Shown piece after piece: positions 24,487 to 32,369 of a DNA stretch of 64,000 bases. The DNA is from an uncultured Pseudomonadota bacterium (lineage in GTDB: Bacteria > Pseudomonadota > Gammaproteobacteria > Steroidobacterales > Steroidobacteraceae), in NCBI GenBank assembly GCA_903908265.1, contig CAIVRI010000004.1, forward strand, positions 1 through 64,000, read 5' to 3'. Numbering within the stretch: position 1 is the first letter of the stretch; every line of letters begins with the position of its first letter. Position numbers and translations under genes: made by a program. Below the pieces are notes generated by a model. That model was given only the letters and a program-made list of their open reading frames with translations, ran no database searches and was not told where the DNA came from.

Positions 24487-25734
24487 TCAGCGCAGACCGC
24501 CGAGCACCTCGAGCAGTGCATCCACTTCCGCTAGCGTGTTGTAGTGGGCCAACCCGAGCCGGGCAACGCCCTCCGGCCGGCCGACCCGCAGCGCCGCTTC
24601 CATTGCGTAAAAGTTGCCGTACCAGATAAATTGGTTGTGCTCGGCAAAACGTTGCGCCACCGCTTCCGGTGCCTGCCCGCGCACCGAGAAACTAAACGTC
24701 GGTACGCGACCGGCCACCGCGGCTGGATCCGCAATCCCATACAAGGTCACGTGCGGCATCGCCCGCACGCCGTTGAGGAACCGAACCGACAGCGCCGTTT
24801 CATGCACCGTCGCGGCCGCCAGACCGGCACTCATGCGCGCCCGTAACGAGGCCGCAGGGCTCGCGCCACCGAACTGCTCACCCAACCACGCGAGATGTTC
24901 AAAAGCGCCGTACGTGCCCAATTGCGCCTCAAACGATGGCGTACCCGGGGCATGGCGATGCGGCATCGTCATAGGTGCGGGGCGCACTTTGAGGGGTGGG
25001 ACCAAGCTATCGGCGAAGTCGCGCCGTAAGTACATCAGTCCCGCATGCGGGCCAAAATATTTGTACGGCGAGGACGCCAGGATATCGCTGCCAATGGCGC
25101 GCGCATCCAAAGCCATATGGGGCGCGGACTGCACCACATCAACGACCGTTACCGCACCAACCGCTTTGCCCGCTGCCACAATACGGCGCACGTCATTGAT
25201 GGTGCCCGTAAAATTCGAGGCATGATTGCAGGCCACGAGACGCGTGCGCGCGTCAATCAACTGATCGAGTTGGTCGTAGCGGTAGAGAAACGTTTCGGGG
25301 TCAAAATCCAGAAAGCGCACCGTCACGCCACGTTCTTCGGCTGCCAGAATCCACGGACCGACGTTGGCGTCGTGATCCATGCGCGTGACCAAAATATTGT
25401 CGCCCGCCCGCCAGTTGCGGGCGATCATCCGCGAGAAATGAAACACCAGTGTCGTGGTGTTCAGACCAAAAACTACTTCATCGGCGTCGGCATTAAAAAA
25501 CTCGCCCGCCGCCTCGTGCACGCGCAGCAGCCACTGGTCGGTAGCGACCGAGGTGCAAAATGGGCCGCCCTCGTTCGCGCAATGGTCAACCATGGCCTGC
25601 CGCGTACGCACGATCGCTCGTTCGCAGACCTGAGTACCCCCGGGTGCGTCGGCATAAAGTCGTGCTAAGCCCTTGTCAGACAAGGAAAGTGCGGGGAAAG
25701 CGCCGCGAACGGCCAGATCATTCCAGGAGGACAT
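24487..25734 (-). CDS. Cysteine desulfurase-like class V aminotransferase (VC1184 subfamily)
   Basis: This is a 415-residue fold-type I PLP protein of the class V aminotransferase family. Features in order are YADAPGGTQV at the start (typical LDGPGGTQ-like opening of this subgroup), TRMDHDANVGPW, VDVVQSAPHMALD (PLP-contacting D199, Q202, H206) and SSPYKYFGPHAG with Schiff-base lysine K225. The C-terminal region FSVRGQAPEAVAQ...GNFYAMEAALRVG also fits. This subfamily lacks the mobile catalytic-cysteine loop known from IscS and NifS, so true desulfurase activity is doubtful and the substrate is unknown. It stands alone on its strand, diverging from a DUF1993 gene across 107 bp. Confidence 0.82.
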   Translation of the reverse strand: MSSWNDLAVRGAFPALSLSDKGLARLYADAPGGTQVCERAIVRTRQAMVDHCANEGGPFCTSVATDQWLLRVHEAAGEFFNADADEVVFGLNTTTLVFHFSRMIARNWRAGDNILVTRMDHDANVGPWILAAEERGVTVRFLDFDPETFLYRYDQLDQLIDARTRLVACNHASNFTGTINDVRRIVAAGKAVGAVTVVDVVQSAPHMALDARAIGSDILASSPYKYFGPHAGLMYLRRDFADSLVPPLKVRPAPMTMPHRHAPGTPSFEAQLGTYGAFEHLAWLGEQFGGASPAASLRARMSAGLAAATVHETALSVRFLNGVRAMPHVTLYGIADPAAVAGRVPTFSFSVRGQAPEAVAQRFAEHNQFIWYGNFYAMEAALRVGRPEGVARLGLAHYNTLAEVDALLEVLGGLR

Positions 25735-25841
25735 TCAAAACTCCACCAATCGGGCCGCTCATCCTACGCGATGACGGTTGCTCGTCACAGGGAGCGCGCT
25801 ACACTGGCGACCTCTTTTCCCCCTCAGTTGCGGAGACCTGC

Positions 25842-26351
25842 ATGTCTTTTAACCTCTACGACGCCTCGGTACCAGCCCTCAAGCTCGCCCTCACCAATCT
25901 GTCGGCGATTCTCGTCAAAGCCCAGACGCACGCCGAAGCGCACAAAGTCGACACCAAAACCGTCGCCTCAGCCCGGCTCATCATGGACATGCTGCCGCTG
26001 ACCAAGCAGGTCCAGATCGCCTGTGACACCGCTAAAGGCGCGGTGGCCCGACTCGGCGGCGTCGACATGCCCAAGTACGAGGACAATGAAACGACGGTCG
26101 AGGAATTGCTGGCCCGGATCGCCAAGACACTGGCCTTTATCGACACCGTCCCCGCCGCCGCCATTGCCGGCGCCGAAGACAAGGCGATCGAAATTGTGTA
26201 CCCGTCGATCACCATGCGCTTCATCGGACGCAACTATGTGACGCACTTCGTGCTCCCGAATCTGTACTTCCATATCACCACCGTCTACGCAATCCTGCGT
26301 GCCAATGGCGTGGCGATTGGCAAGGGTGACTACCTCGGCGCGATTCAGTAA
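25842..26351 (+). CDS. DUF1993 family protein
   Basis: This 169-residue cytoplasmic protein belongs to a family of unknown function with a DinB/YfiT-like helical-bundle look. The motifs SVPALKLALTNLSAILVKA, ARLIMDMLPLTKQVQIACDTAK and the C-terminal YVTHFVLPNLYFHITTVYAILR are typical. Family members share the conserved FHxxTxYxILR ending seen here. The ATG at 25842 has GGAG 8 bp upstream. The gene runs in the same direction as the methyltransferase 24 bp downstream, so it may open a five- or six-gene cluster. No function can be assigned. Confidence 0.82.
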   Translation: MSFNLYDASVPALKLALTNLSAILVKAQTHAEAHKVDTKTVASARLIMDMLPLTKQVQIACDTAKGAVARLGGVDMPKYEDNETTVEELLARIAKTLAFIDTVPAAAIAGAEDKAIEIVYPSITMRFIGRNYVTHFVLPNLYFHITTVYAILRANGVAIGKGDYLGAIQ

Positions 26352-26375
26352 TCACCGAGCGCCGGAGTGGCATGC

Positions 26376-27176
26376 ATGACAGTCAAAATCAACCAACCCA
26401 GTGAGGTTGGCGAATACGACGAGGCCATGATGCTGCTCCTGCAACTGCTCTGGGGGGATGGGTTCCTCTCCCCGGGCGGCCCTGCGGAAGTGGCCGAGTT
26501 ACTCGAAGGCAGCGACCTTGCCGGCTGCCACGTGCTGGACGTGGGTGCCGCGCTCGGCGCGGTAGACGAACTGCTCGTCGTCACCCATGGCGCGGCACGG
26601 GTCACCGGCATCGACATCGATCCGGTGATGCTCGCGCAGATGGATGCACGGATTGCGCGCGCTGGGCTTCAAGACCGCATTGAAAGCCAACTGGTGACGC
26701 CGGGACCTCTGCCCTTTGCCAACGGTTCGTTTGATCTGGTGTTTTCCAAAGACTCCATTGTCCAAATCCCGGACAAACCAGCTTTTTTCGCCGAAGTACA
26801 TCGTGTACTGCGACCGGGCGGTCGATTTCTCGCCAGCGATTGGTTGCGTGGTAGCGTGGGGGCTTACTCGGCCGAAATGCTCGAGTACTTTCGCCTCGAA
26901 GGCATCACCTACAACATGGCCACGCTCGAGGAGACCGCCGCGGTACTGCAGCAGGTCGGCTTCACCGAGATCGTAGTCCGAGACCGCAATGCGTGGTACC
27001 TCCCCATTGCAGAGGCCGAGGCTGCCTCCTTGGCCGGCCCCATGCGCAGTATGTTGATTACGCGCATCGGCCTTGCGCGTACCGAACATTTCATCCGCAA
27101 TTGGGAGCAACTGGCGCTGGTCGTACGACGCGGCGAACTCCGACCTGGACACATCAAGGCCCACAAGGCCGCTTAG
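26376..27176 (+). CDS. SAM-dependent class I methyltransferase
   Basis: This 266-residue protein has a Rossmann-type methyltransferase core. The SAM-binding motif I is HVLDVGAALGAVDELLV, then RVTGIDIDPVML (motif II acidic residues), GPLPFANGSFDLVFSKDSIVQI (motif IV) and HRVLRPGGRFLASDW (motif VI). The opening YDEAMMLLLQLLWGDGFLSPGG is shared with proteobacterial enzymes annotated as phosphoethanolamine or glycine/dimethylglycine N-methyltransferase-like. An N- or O-methyl acceptor is therefore possible but unproven. Motif I is unusual in having alanines where most have G-C-G. The ATG at 26376 has GGAG 8 bp upstream. It is followed after 7 bp by the isochorismatase-like gene. Confidence 0.78.
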   Translation: MTVKINQPSEVGEYDEAMMLLLQLLWGDGFLSPGGPAEVAELLEGSDLAGCHVLDVGAALGAVDELLVVTHGAARVTGIDIDPVMLAQMDARIARAGLQDRIESQLVTPGPLPFANGSFDLVFSKDSIVQIPDKPAFFAEVHRVLRPGGRFLASDWLRGSVGAYSAEMLEYFRLEGITYNMATLEETAAVLQQVGFTEIVVRDRNAWYLPIAEAEAASLAGPMRSMLITRIGLARTEHFIRNWEQLALVVRRGELRPGHIKAHKAA

Positions 27177-27183
27177 GATACCC

Positions 27184-27768
27184 ATGACTGCGCAAACCAC
27201 ACTGATCGATCGCAACGATTCCATACTGATTCTTATTGATTGCCAGGAAGGCTTTCTCAAAAAACTGGACACCGCTCGGCGCGACAGCGTCCTCAGCACC
27301 ATGTCGTTTGTCGTCGAGGTGGCCGGTCGCCTCGGTATCCCGACCTTTGTCACGGTCGAGATGCCCGACAAGCACGGGCCGACCGCTACCGCGCTGATGG
27401 CCCAACTACCACCGGGTATCACCGAATACACCAAGAATGTCTTCAACCTCGCTGCAGCGCCCGATCTGATGGCGGCCTTGCAGGCCCAACCACGGCGTAC
27501 CGCCGTGCTGATCGGGCTTGAGACCGACGTGTGCGTGCTGCAGTCGGCCGTCGGCCTCGCGCAACTGGGCTTTCGTCCCGTCGTGATCGCCGACGCCACC
27601 GCCTCACCAGCGCCCGAACATGCCTTCGGTTTGGATCGAATCCGCATCTTTGGTTTTGAAGTCCTGCGTGCGAAGGGGCTGTGCTACGAATGGACCCGAC
27701 AGGTCGACACCGCGGACGCGCTATTTGGCGACGGACGCGTGCGTGCGCCAGCGGGTATCGTGCTGTGA
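27184..27768 (+). CDS. Isochorismatase-like cysteine hydrolase
   Basis: This 194-residue protein of the isochorismatase-like hydrolase superfamily has the complete catalytic triad: D19 in ILIDCQEGF, K84 in EYTKNVFN and C117 in GLETDVCVLQSA. The G-x-E-T-D-V-C form is typical of amidase-like members (nicotinamidase, N-carbamoyl amide hydrolases, YcaC). YcaC-type proteins share LRAKGLCYEWTRQVDTADALF-like C-termini. It probably hydrolyses a small amide in the cytoplasm. It begins 7 bp after the methyltransferase stop, indicating an operon, and is followed 25 bp later by a FAH-family gene. Confidence 0.82.
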   Translation: MTAQTTLIDRNDSILILIDCQEGFLKKLDTARRDSVLSTMSFVVEVAGRLGIPTFVTVEMPDKHGPTATALMAQLPPGITEYTKNVFNLAAAPDLMAALQAQPRRTAVLIGLETDVCVLQSAVGLAQLGFRPVVIADATASPAPEHAFGLDRIRIFGFEVLRAKGLCYEWTRQVDTADALFGDGRVRAPAGIVL

Positions 27769-27793
27769 GGCGCGCCCCGCGCAGCGCACGTAC

Positions 27794-28648
27794 ATGAAAC
27801 TCCTACGCTACGGTCCCCTCGGCCAGGAGCGACCGGGGCTGCTGGACGCACAGGGGCAGCTACGCGACCTTAGTGCCCATCTCAGCGACCTCACCGTGGA
27901 ATCGCTCGGGCCGGCAACACTCGCCGCTCTAGCAAGACTCGAACCGGGGTCCCTGCCACGCATCGAGGGCGACCCACGACTCGGTCTGCCGTTCACGGGC
28001 ACCCGTCAGTTTGTGGCGGTGGGTCTGAACTACGTCGACCATGCGGCGGAGGCTGGCATGCGCGTACCGCAAGAACCCATCCTATTCACCAAAGCGGTGT
28101 CGTGCCTGCAAGGCCCTAATGACGACGTCCGACGTCCGCGCAAAGCACAGAAAATGGACTGGGAGGTGGAACTCGGCATCGTGATTGGCCAACACACCCA
28201 CTATGTCGAGCCCGAGGAGGCACTGCAGCGGGTTGCCGGCTATGTGCTCGTGGATGATCTTTCCGAACGGGCCTTCCAGACCGAACGCGGTGGCACCTGG
28301 GACAAAGGCAAGGGCTGCGAAAGCTTCGGTCCAGTCGGCCCTTGGCTCGTCACACCGGATGAAATCAAGGACGTGCAGGCGCTCGGGCTGTGGCTCGATG
28401 TGAACGGTGAACGGATGCAGACTGGCAACACTGCCTCCATGATTTTCGACTGCGCCACCTTGGTCAGTTACATCAGTCAATTTATGCAACTGCTACCAGG
28501 TGACATCATCACCACTGGCACACCCCCGGGTGTTGGTATGGCTAAAACGCCACCCCGCTTTCTCAAAGAGGGCGATCTGGTTGAACTGGGTATTGAGGGG
28601 CTCGGCCAGCAACGGCATCGCGTCATCGCTTGGGACCACGGACGTTAG
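27794..28648 (+). CDS. Fumarylacetoacetate hydrolase (FAH) family protein
   Basis: This 284-residue member of the FAH superfamily resembles 2-hydroxyhepta-2,4-diene-1,7-dioate isomerases and acylpyruvate/ureidoglycolate-type enzymes. Visible are the short N-terminal domain (LLRYGPLGQERPGLLD), VAVGLNYVDHAAEAG, PILFTKAVSCLQGPNDDV, the metal site KMDWEVELGIVIG (two Glu) with VDDLSERAFQ (Asp), and the GDIITTGTPPGVGM loop found in active members. Such enzymes cleave C-C bonds in or isomerise ring-cleavage products. It sits between an isochorismatase-like and a MaoC gene, consistent with a small catabolic operon. The pathway cannot be named. Confidence 0.85.
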   Translation: MKLLRYGPLGQERPGLLDAQGQLRDLSAHLSDLTVESLGPATLAALARLEPGSLPRIEGDPRLGLPFTGTRQFVAVGLNYVDHAAEAGMRVPQEPILFTKAVSCLQGPNDDVRRPRKAQKMDWEVELGIVIGQHTHYVEPEEALQRVAGYVLVDDLSERAFQTERGGTWDKGKGCESFGPVGPWLVTPDEIKDVQALGLWLDVNGERMQTGNTASMIFDCATLVSYISQFMQLLPGDIITTGTPPGVGMAKTPPRFLKEGDLVELGIEGLGQQRHRVIAWDHGR

Positions 28649-28678
28649 GCGGCCTGCATTACGCAAAGGACACCGTGC

Positions 28679-29122
28679 ATGAAATTTGAGGAATTCACGC
28701 CCGGCCGGGTCATTGATGCGGGCGCCGCACCCGTCACCGAAGCGGCACTGATCGAATTTGCCCGGCAATGGGATCCACAACTCTTCCACATCGATCGGAC
28801 TGCCGCAGAGCGGTCCCGTTGGCAGGGATTGATCGCCTCAGGCTGGCATACCTGCGCGATTGCCATGCGACTCGCCGTTGACAACGTGTTACGCGGGTCA
28901 AACGCGAGCGCCTCGCCCGGCATTGATGAATTGCGTTGGCATGCGCCCGTACGAGCCGGTGATGTCCTGCGCCTGACGCTGCATGTACTTGAGTCGCGTG
29001 TCTCTTCCTCTGGCCAATACGGTGTCGTGCGTTGGCGTTGGGAAGTGCACACGCAAGCGCAGACGAAGGTCTTGACGCTGCTCGCTACTAGCCTATTTGA
29101 CCTAGTGGAACCGGCAACCTAA
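28679..29122 (+). CDS. MaoC-like hot-dog fold dehydratase
   Basis: This 147-residue single-domain protein resembles the MaoC/(R)-specific enoyl-CoA hydratase family. The hydratase-type segment FARQWDPQLFHIDRTAAERS is followed by GLIASGWHTCAIAMRL, with the candidate catalytic Asp and His of the D-P-x-x-x-H motif. ELRWHAPVRAGDVLRLTLHV is the usual central strand region. It would hydrate a CoA-linked enoyl group or act on another thioester. It follows the FAH gene after 30 bp and probably closes that operon. Its stop codon overlaps the stop of the converging SRAP-family gene by 4 bp. Confidence 0.83.
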   Translation: MKFEEFTPGRVIDAGAAPVTEAALIEFARQWDPQLFHIDRTAAERSRWQGLIASGWHTCAIAMRLAVDNVLRGSNASASPGIDELRWHAPVRAGDVLRLTLHVLESRVSSSGQYGVVRWRWEVHTQAQTKVLTLLATSLFDLVEPAT

Positions 29123-29778
29123 GACGCTTTCGGTACCGGCGCCGCCTCGATCCAATCCATTGGTGGAGCCTGCACGAGCGCCGTGGCGTCGGCCAAACTC
29201 CCGTAGAGCCAATGCTCATAGGCCTCCCTATCGATCGCCACCACAGAGCGTTTATCCTGCGCATTGGCGGCGAAGGCGGGATCGGGTTTATGCATGCGGC
29301 GCATCAATGGGTGCTCGTCGGCATTCACCGTCAGCATCGTATAACTCTCGATCGACTCCCCCGTTGCCCGATCAATCCATGCATTCCAAAGGCCAGCGAG
29401 TGCCCAAGGCACACCGTCCCGTCGGCGAAATCGCCACCACACGTTACGTCCGGTTTCCCAACACGGCTCATCGAACGAGTCTGCGGGAATCAGGCAACGC
29501 TGCCCACGCAACCACGGCATGCGATAGGACGGCTTGTCGAGCAGTTCCTCAAACCGTGCGTTATAGGTCGCAAAGCGCACATCTGCAGTGTTTGCGAATG
29601 ATGGAATCAGACCCCAACGACCTAGCAAGCATGCAAGGCCCGCCGCAGTGCGCAACGGCCGAATAAAGACGCCCGGCGCGCGCGGATACATCGCAGCGCC
29701 CGGCCAATCAACCACTGGCGCCGTATGAAAGTGTTGCTGGAGGGCGCGCTCGGACGGACTTTGATATTTGGTGCACAT
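29119..29778 (-). CDS. SOS response-associated peptidase (SRAP/YedK/HMCES family)
   Basis: This 219-residue protein belongs to the family that caps abasic sites in single-stranded DNA through a covalent link to Cys2. Cys2 is present right after the initiator Met (MCTKYQSP). Other visible site residues are the asparagine in ATYNARFEELLD, the glutamate of CLIPADSFDEPCWE, and the histidine segment MLTVNADEHPLMRRMHKPDP. GLIPSFANT corresponds to the usual WGLIPxW. The CDS has a well-placed ATG at 29778 and no close upstream partner. I see no LexA box upstream, although the region before it was only read by eye. Confidence 0.9.
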   Translation of the reverse strand: MCTKYQSPSERALQQHFHTAPVVDWPGAAMYPRAPGVFIRPLRTAAGLACLLGRWGLIPSFANTADVRFATYNARFEELLDKPSYRMPWLRGQRCLIPADSFDEPCWETGRNVWWRFRRRDGVPWALAGLWNAWIDRATGESIESYTMLTVNADEHPLMRRMHKPDPAFAANAQDKRSVVAIDREAYEHWLYGSLADATALVQAPPMDWIEAAPVPKAS

Positions 29779-29839
29779 AAGAGCCCTCGCTCAGAATCGC
29801 ACGCGCTGTCGCATCACCACAGCGCGCGACGTGCTCGCC

Positions 29840-31180
29840 TCACTGCACTACATGCCACTGGGTTTGTCGTCCCGCCAGGAAGGTCAGCGTCTGGCCATCA
29901 AAGACCGCGTCCTCTTCCAACATGATCTGTAGCGGCTCACTGTCCCACTCGGGTAAGGACACCCGTACACCGCCCTCGATGGCGTAGGTGGTTGACGCGT
30001 GGAGCGGCCAGTCACCGGTACCAACGGTCGGGCCCTGGTTGTCCCACATGCCAATGGTAGGTCCCGGAGCGTGACCGACATATCCAAGCGGGTGACTATA
30101 GGTCCAAGACTGGATGCCGGCAGACACCGCTGCGCGCTGTGTATCCGCCAGAATCTCGTTGCCGGTTCGTCCTAGCTGAAACTGAGCGGCCAGCAAGTCC
30201 TGCCAACGATTACCCACGGCCAATGCCGCCTGCAGGCCCTCTGGCACCGCTACCTCGTCGGCACGAGGCACGTACGCCATCTCCTGCACATCGGTGCAGA
30301 GCTTGAGATAGCAAAAACCGACGTCGGTGTGCAGCACGTCGCCCGGTTCGATTAGTCCCTCCTCACCACAGTGCGGCACCGCCTCGGCGCAACGCAGCCC
30401 TTGGCGTTGCCGATCCACCGTCGGCATGAACCAGGGTTTGAGCCCCAAACTCTCGAAGCGCTCGCGGATATACCAAGCGACCTCATCCGTCGTGGTCTGC
30501 CCGGGCTTGATCACCTGCACACTGAAGGCCTCGGCCACAACTGCGCGGGTGATCTGCCCAAGCTGTGGATACAGCGCTAGTTCTGCCGCCGTCTTGCTTT
30601 CAAACCAACGCACGACCAAGTCGGCACTACTGACCAGCCGCACCGCATAGCCCTTGGGCAAGTGTTGCGCGAGGCGCTCCTTGAGCGAGGCCGACAAGCC
30701 GTCCGCTTCCGGCCAGGTGTCGGACACATCGATACCAATCCGTTGTGGGTTGCGCGCCGTAATCAGTTGCGCCAGCGCTTGCCATTGCGCCTCTAGATTC
30801 CCGCCCGACCAGGCGGACGTATACGGAGGGCCCAAGGGATAACGATTGACCGCGAGCCGCTCCACCGAGCCGTCCGGTCGGCGTGCAAACACCAGCAAAG
30901 TGGTGCGGCGCGCCGCGAAGGTGGGCTGCGGCACCAAGGTGAAATACACCGGGTCCTCGGCATACTCGCGGTTGAGCACTAGCCACATGTCCAAATGGGT
31001 CTCGGCCATTAGTTGCGGCAGCAGCGCCTCCAGCCGATCAGAGAGGATCTGATTCTCGATCTCAACCCGATCATGCGCAGGCAATACGCCGAGCGTCGGC
31101 AGCGCCGCACGGCCGACGGGGCCGACCAAACCGAGCCCCAAAATACCTCCCAGTACCCAGCCGTAGACGCGCACCAGCAT
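29840..31180 (-). CDS. Exported M24-family peptidase (Xaa-Pro aminopeptidase-like)
   Basis: This 446-residue pita-bread-fold metallopeptidase has a signal peptide (VYGWVLGGILGLGLVGPVGRAA), so it is periplasmic. A creatinase-like N-terminal domain spans about residues 40-200 (MWLVLNREYAEDPVYF). The catalytic domain carries the dimetal ligands: D in LHTDVGFCYL, D in CTDVQEMAYV, H in YSHPLGYVGHAPGP, E in AIEGGVRV and E in LEEDAVFDG. Variations around the ligands (HPLGYVGHAPGP) mean it might not be a strict prolyl aminopeptidase. With the M19 dipeptidase it suggests periplasmic peptide use. It is monocistronic. Confidence 0.87.
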   Translation of the reverse strand: MLVRVYGWVLGGILGLGLVGPVGRAALPTLGVLPAHDRVEIENQILSDRLEALLPQLMAETHLDMWLVLNREYAEDPVYFTLVPQPTFAARRTTLLVFARRPDGSVERLAVNRYPLGPPYTSAWSGGNLEAQWQALAQLITARNPQRIGIDVSDTWPEADGLSASLKERLAQHLPKGYAVRLVSSADLVVRWFESKTAAELALYPQLGQITRAVVAEAFSVQVIKPGQTTTDEVAWYIRERFESLGLKPWFMPTVDRQRQGLRCAEAVPHCGEEGLIEPGDVLHTDVGFCYLKLCTDVQEMAYVPRADEVAVPEGLQAALAVGNRWQDLLAAQFQLGRTGNEILADTQRAAVSAGIQSWTYSHPLGYVGHAPGPTIGMWDNQGPTVGTGDWPLHASTTYAIEGGVRVSLPEWDSEPLQIMLEEDAVFDGQTLTFLAGRQTQWHVVQ

Positions 31181-31308
31181 GGGATCCCCTCCTAAAACCG
31201 CGGATTAACCGCAAGTCTAGCGCGCTCTGGGCGCAGCCAGAGCCCGAATGACCGAGGATCTCCACAAGACACCTTGCAGCGAAGCCCGACCTCCCCCACC
31301 ATGCCGGC

Positions 31309-31722
31309 ATGGAAGCACCACCCGAAACTGAAATCACCCCCTGCCCTTGCGGCCAACCCGCCGCCTACGAGGCGTGCTGCGGCCGCTGGCATGCAGGCCC
31401 CGAACACCTGCTCGCGCCGGACGCGGAGCAACTGATGCGCTCCCGCTACAGCGCCTTCGTGCTGGGCCTCGGCGATTACCTGATGGACACCTGGGACCCG
31501 TCCACGCGGCCGCCCAGCTTGGATCTGAACGAACCCCGCGTACGCTGGACCGGCCTTGAAGTGCGCGGCTACGACCCGATCGACGAAACCCGTGCCACGG
31601 TCGAATTTGTTGCCTACAGCCAGCAGCGGGGCCGGCGGATGCGTCTGCACGAAACTAGTCGTTTCGAACGCAAAGACGGCAAGTGGTTTTATCTGGATGC
31701 GCTGAACATCAAGTTCAACTGA
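31309..31722 (+). CDS. YchJ family protein with SEC-C zinc motif
   Basis: This 137-residue protein has an N-terminal zinc-binding SEC-C-type motif, C-P-C-G-x8-C-C-G-R-W-H (PCPCG at residues 12-16 and ACCGRWH at 23-29). It is followed by an NTF2-like domain (QLMRSRYSAFVLGLGDYLMDTW, ATVEFVAYSQQRGRRMRLHE, FERKDGKWFYLDA). This architecture is that of E. coli YchJ and the UPF0225 family, whose exact function is unsettled. The length is normal for the short version. It stands alone and diverges from the M24 peptidase. Confidence 0.88.
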   Translation: MEAPPETEITPCPCGQPAAYEACCGRWHAGPEHLLAPDAEQLMRSRYSAFVLGLGDYLMDTWDPSTRPPSLDLNEPRVRWTGLEVRGYDPIDETRATVEFVAYSQQRGRRMRLHETSRFERKDGKWFYLDALNIKFN

Positions 31723-31955
31723 CCGAAGGGGCGGTCACGCAGCCCCTTGTAGGGCCCCGGCAACCGACCCAGTGTGCCGAGGAAAGTGGCGCCAGAGCGC
31801 GCGCCAAAGGCCGCGCAAGCGCGGCGGTGTTGGCCTGTGCATCGTTAATGCCGATGCGCTAGGTCCTGTCGTCGATGGCACTGGCGCACCCTGCTACCCA
31901 GAGCAGAACGCCGTGCGCTGCACAGATAAGCACCTGCAGGGTAATGAAGGTACAC

Positions 31956-32294
31956 ATGACAGATGACAACGAAACCCTTGCGTTCCTGACCGCGCTGTCG
32001 GCACTCGCCACCGCTTTGGCTGCGGAGCGCATCGTGTTGCATTCGGTGAGTTACCAGTCACAAGGCTTCGGCGGTTGGGAACTCGAAGCCGGCCAATGGC
32101 GCAAGCGCGTTCTGGTAGCTTATTCAGGTAAGGACCGCCAACTGCGCATATCCACCGCGGCGATGGCCCCCGGCTCGTCCGCTCGACAGTGGCTAGTCGT
32201 CGAGGAGCATGACCACCGTAGTCGGCGACCCGCGCTGCAGCAGTTGTTCAGCACCGTCCACAAAGCCATCTTGGCGCATCTCTCAGCGCCGTAG
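31956..32294 (+). CDS. Hypothetical protein
   Basis: This is a 112-residue protein I do not recognise. The ATG at 31956 has GAAGG 5 bp upstream. An ATG four codons earlier is possible. It opens with an alanine-rich helix (LAFLTALSALATALAA), too charged at its flanks to be an obvious signal peptide. A beta-rich middle follows (VSYQSQGFGGWELEAGQWRK), then ISTAAMAPGSSARQWLVVEE and a basic helix (RPALQQLFSTVHKAILAHL). The composition and codon use match its neighbours, so it is likely real. It is followed by a strong hairpin and converges on the cytochrome gene. Confidence 0.6.
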   Translation: MTDDNETLAFLTALSALATALAAERIVLHSVSYQSQGFGGWELEAGQWRKRVLVAYSGKDRQLRISTAAMAPGSSARQWLVVEEHDHRSRRPALQQLFSTVHKAILAHLSAP

Positions 32295-32313
32295 CAGACC
32301 CGATGCGCATAGC

Positions 32314-32338
32314 CCCTGCGGTCTTTGGCACCGCAGGG
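32314..32338. terminator. Hairpin terminator candidate between convergent genes
   Basis: A perfect 9-bp inverted repeat (CCCTGCGGT/ACCGCAGGG) with a 7-base loop is followed by TTGTT on the plus strand. It lies 20 bp after the hypothetical gene and 32 bp beyond the end of the converging cytochrome gene. Confidence 0.65.
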
Positions 32339-32369
32339 TTGTTCAACCGAGAGCCCCACCTAGACGCGG

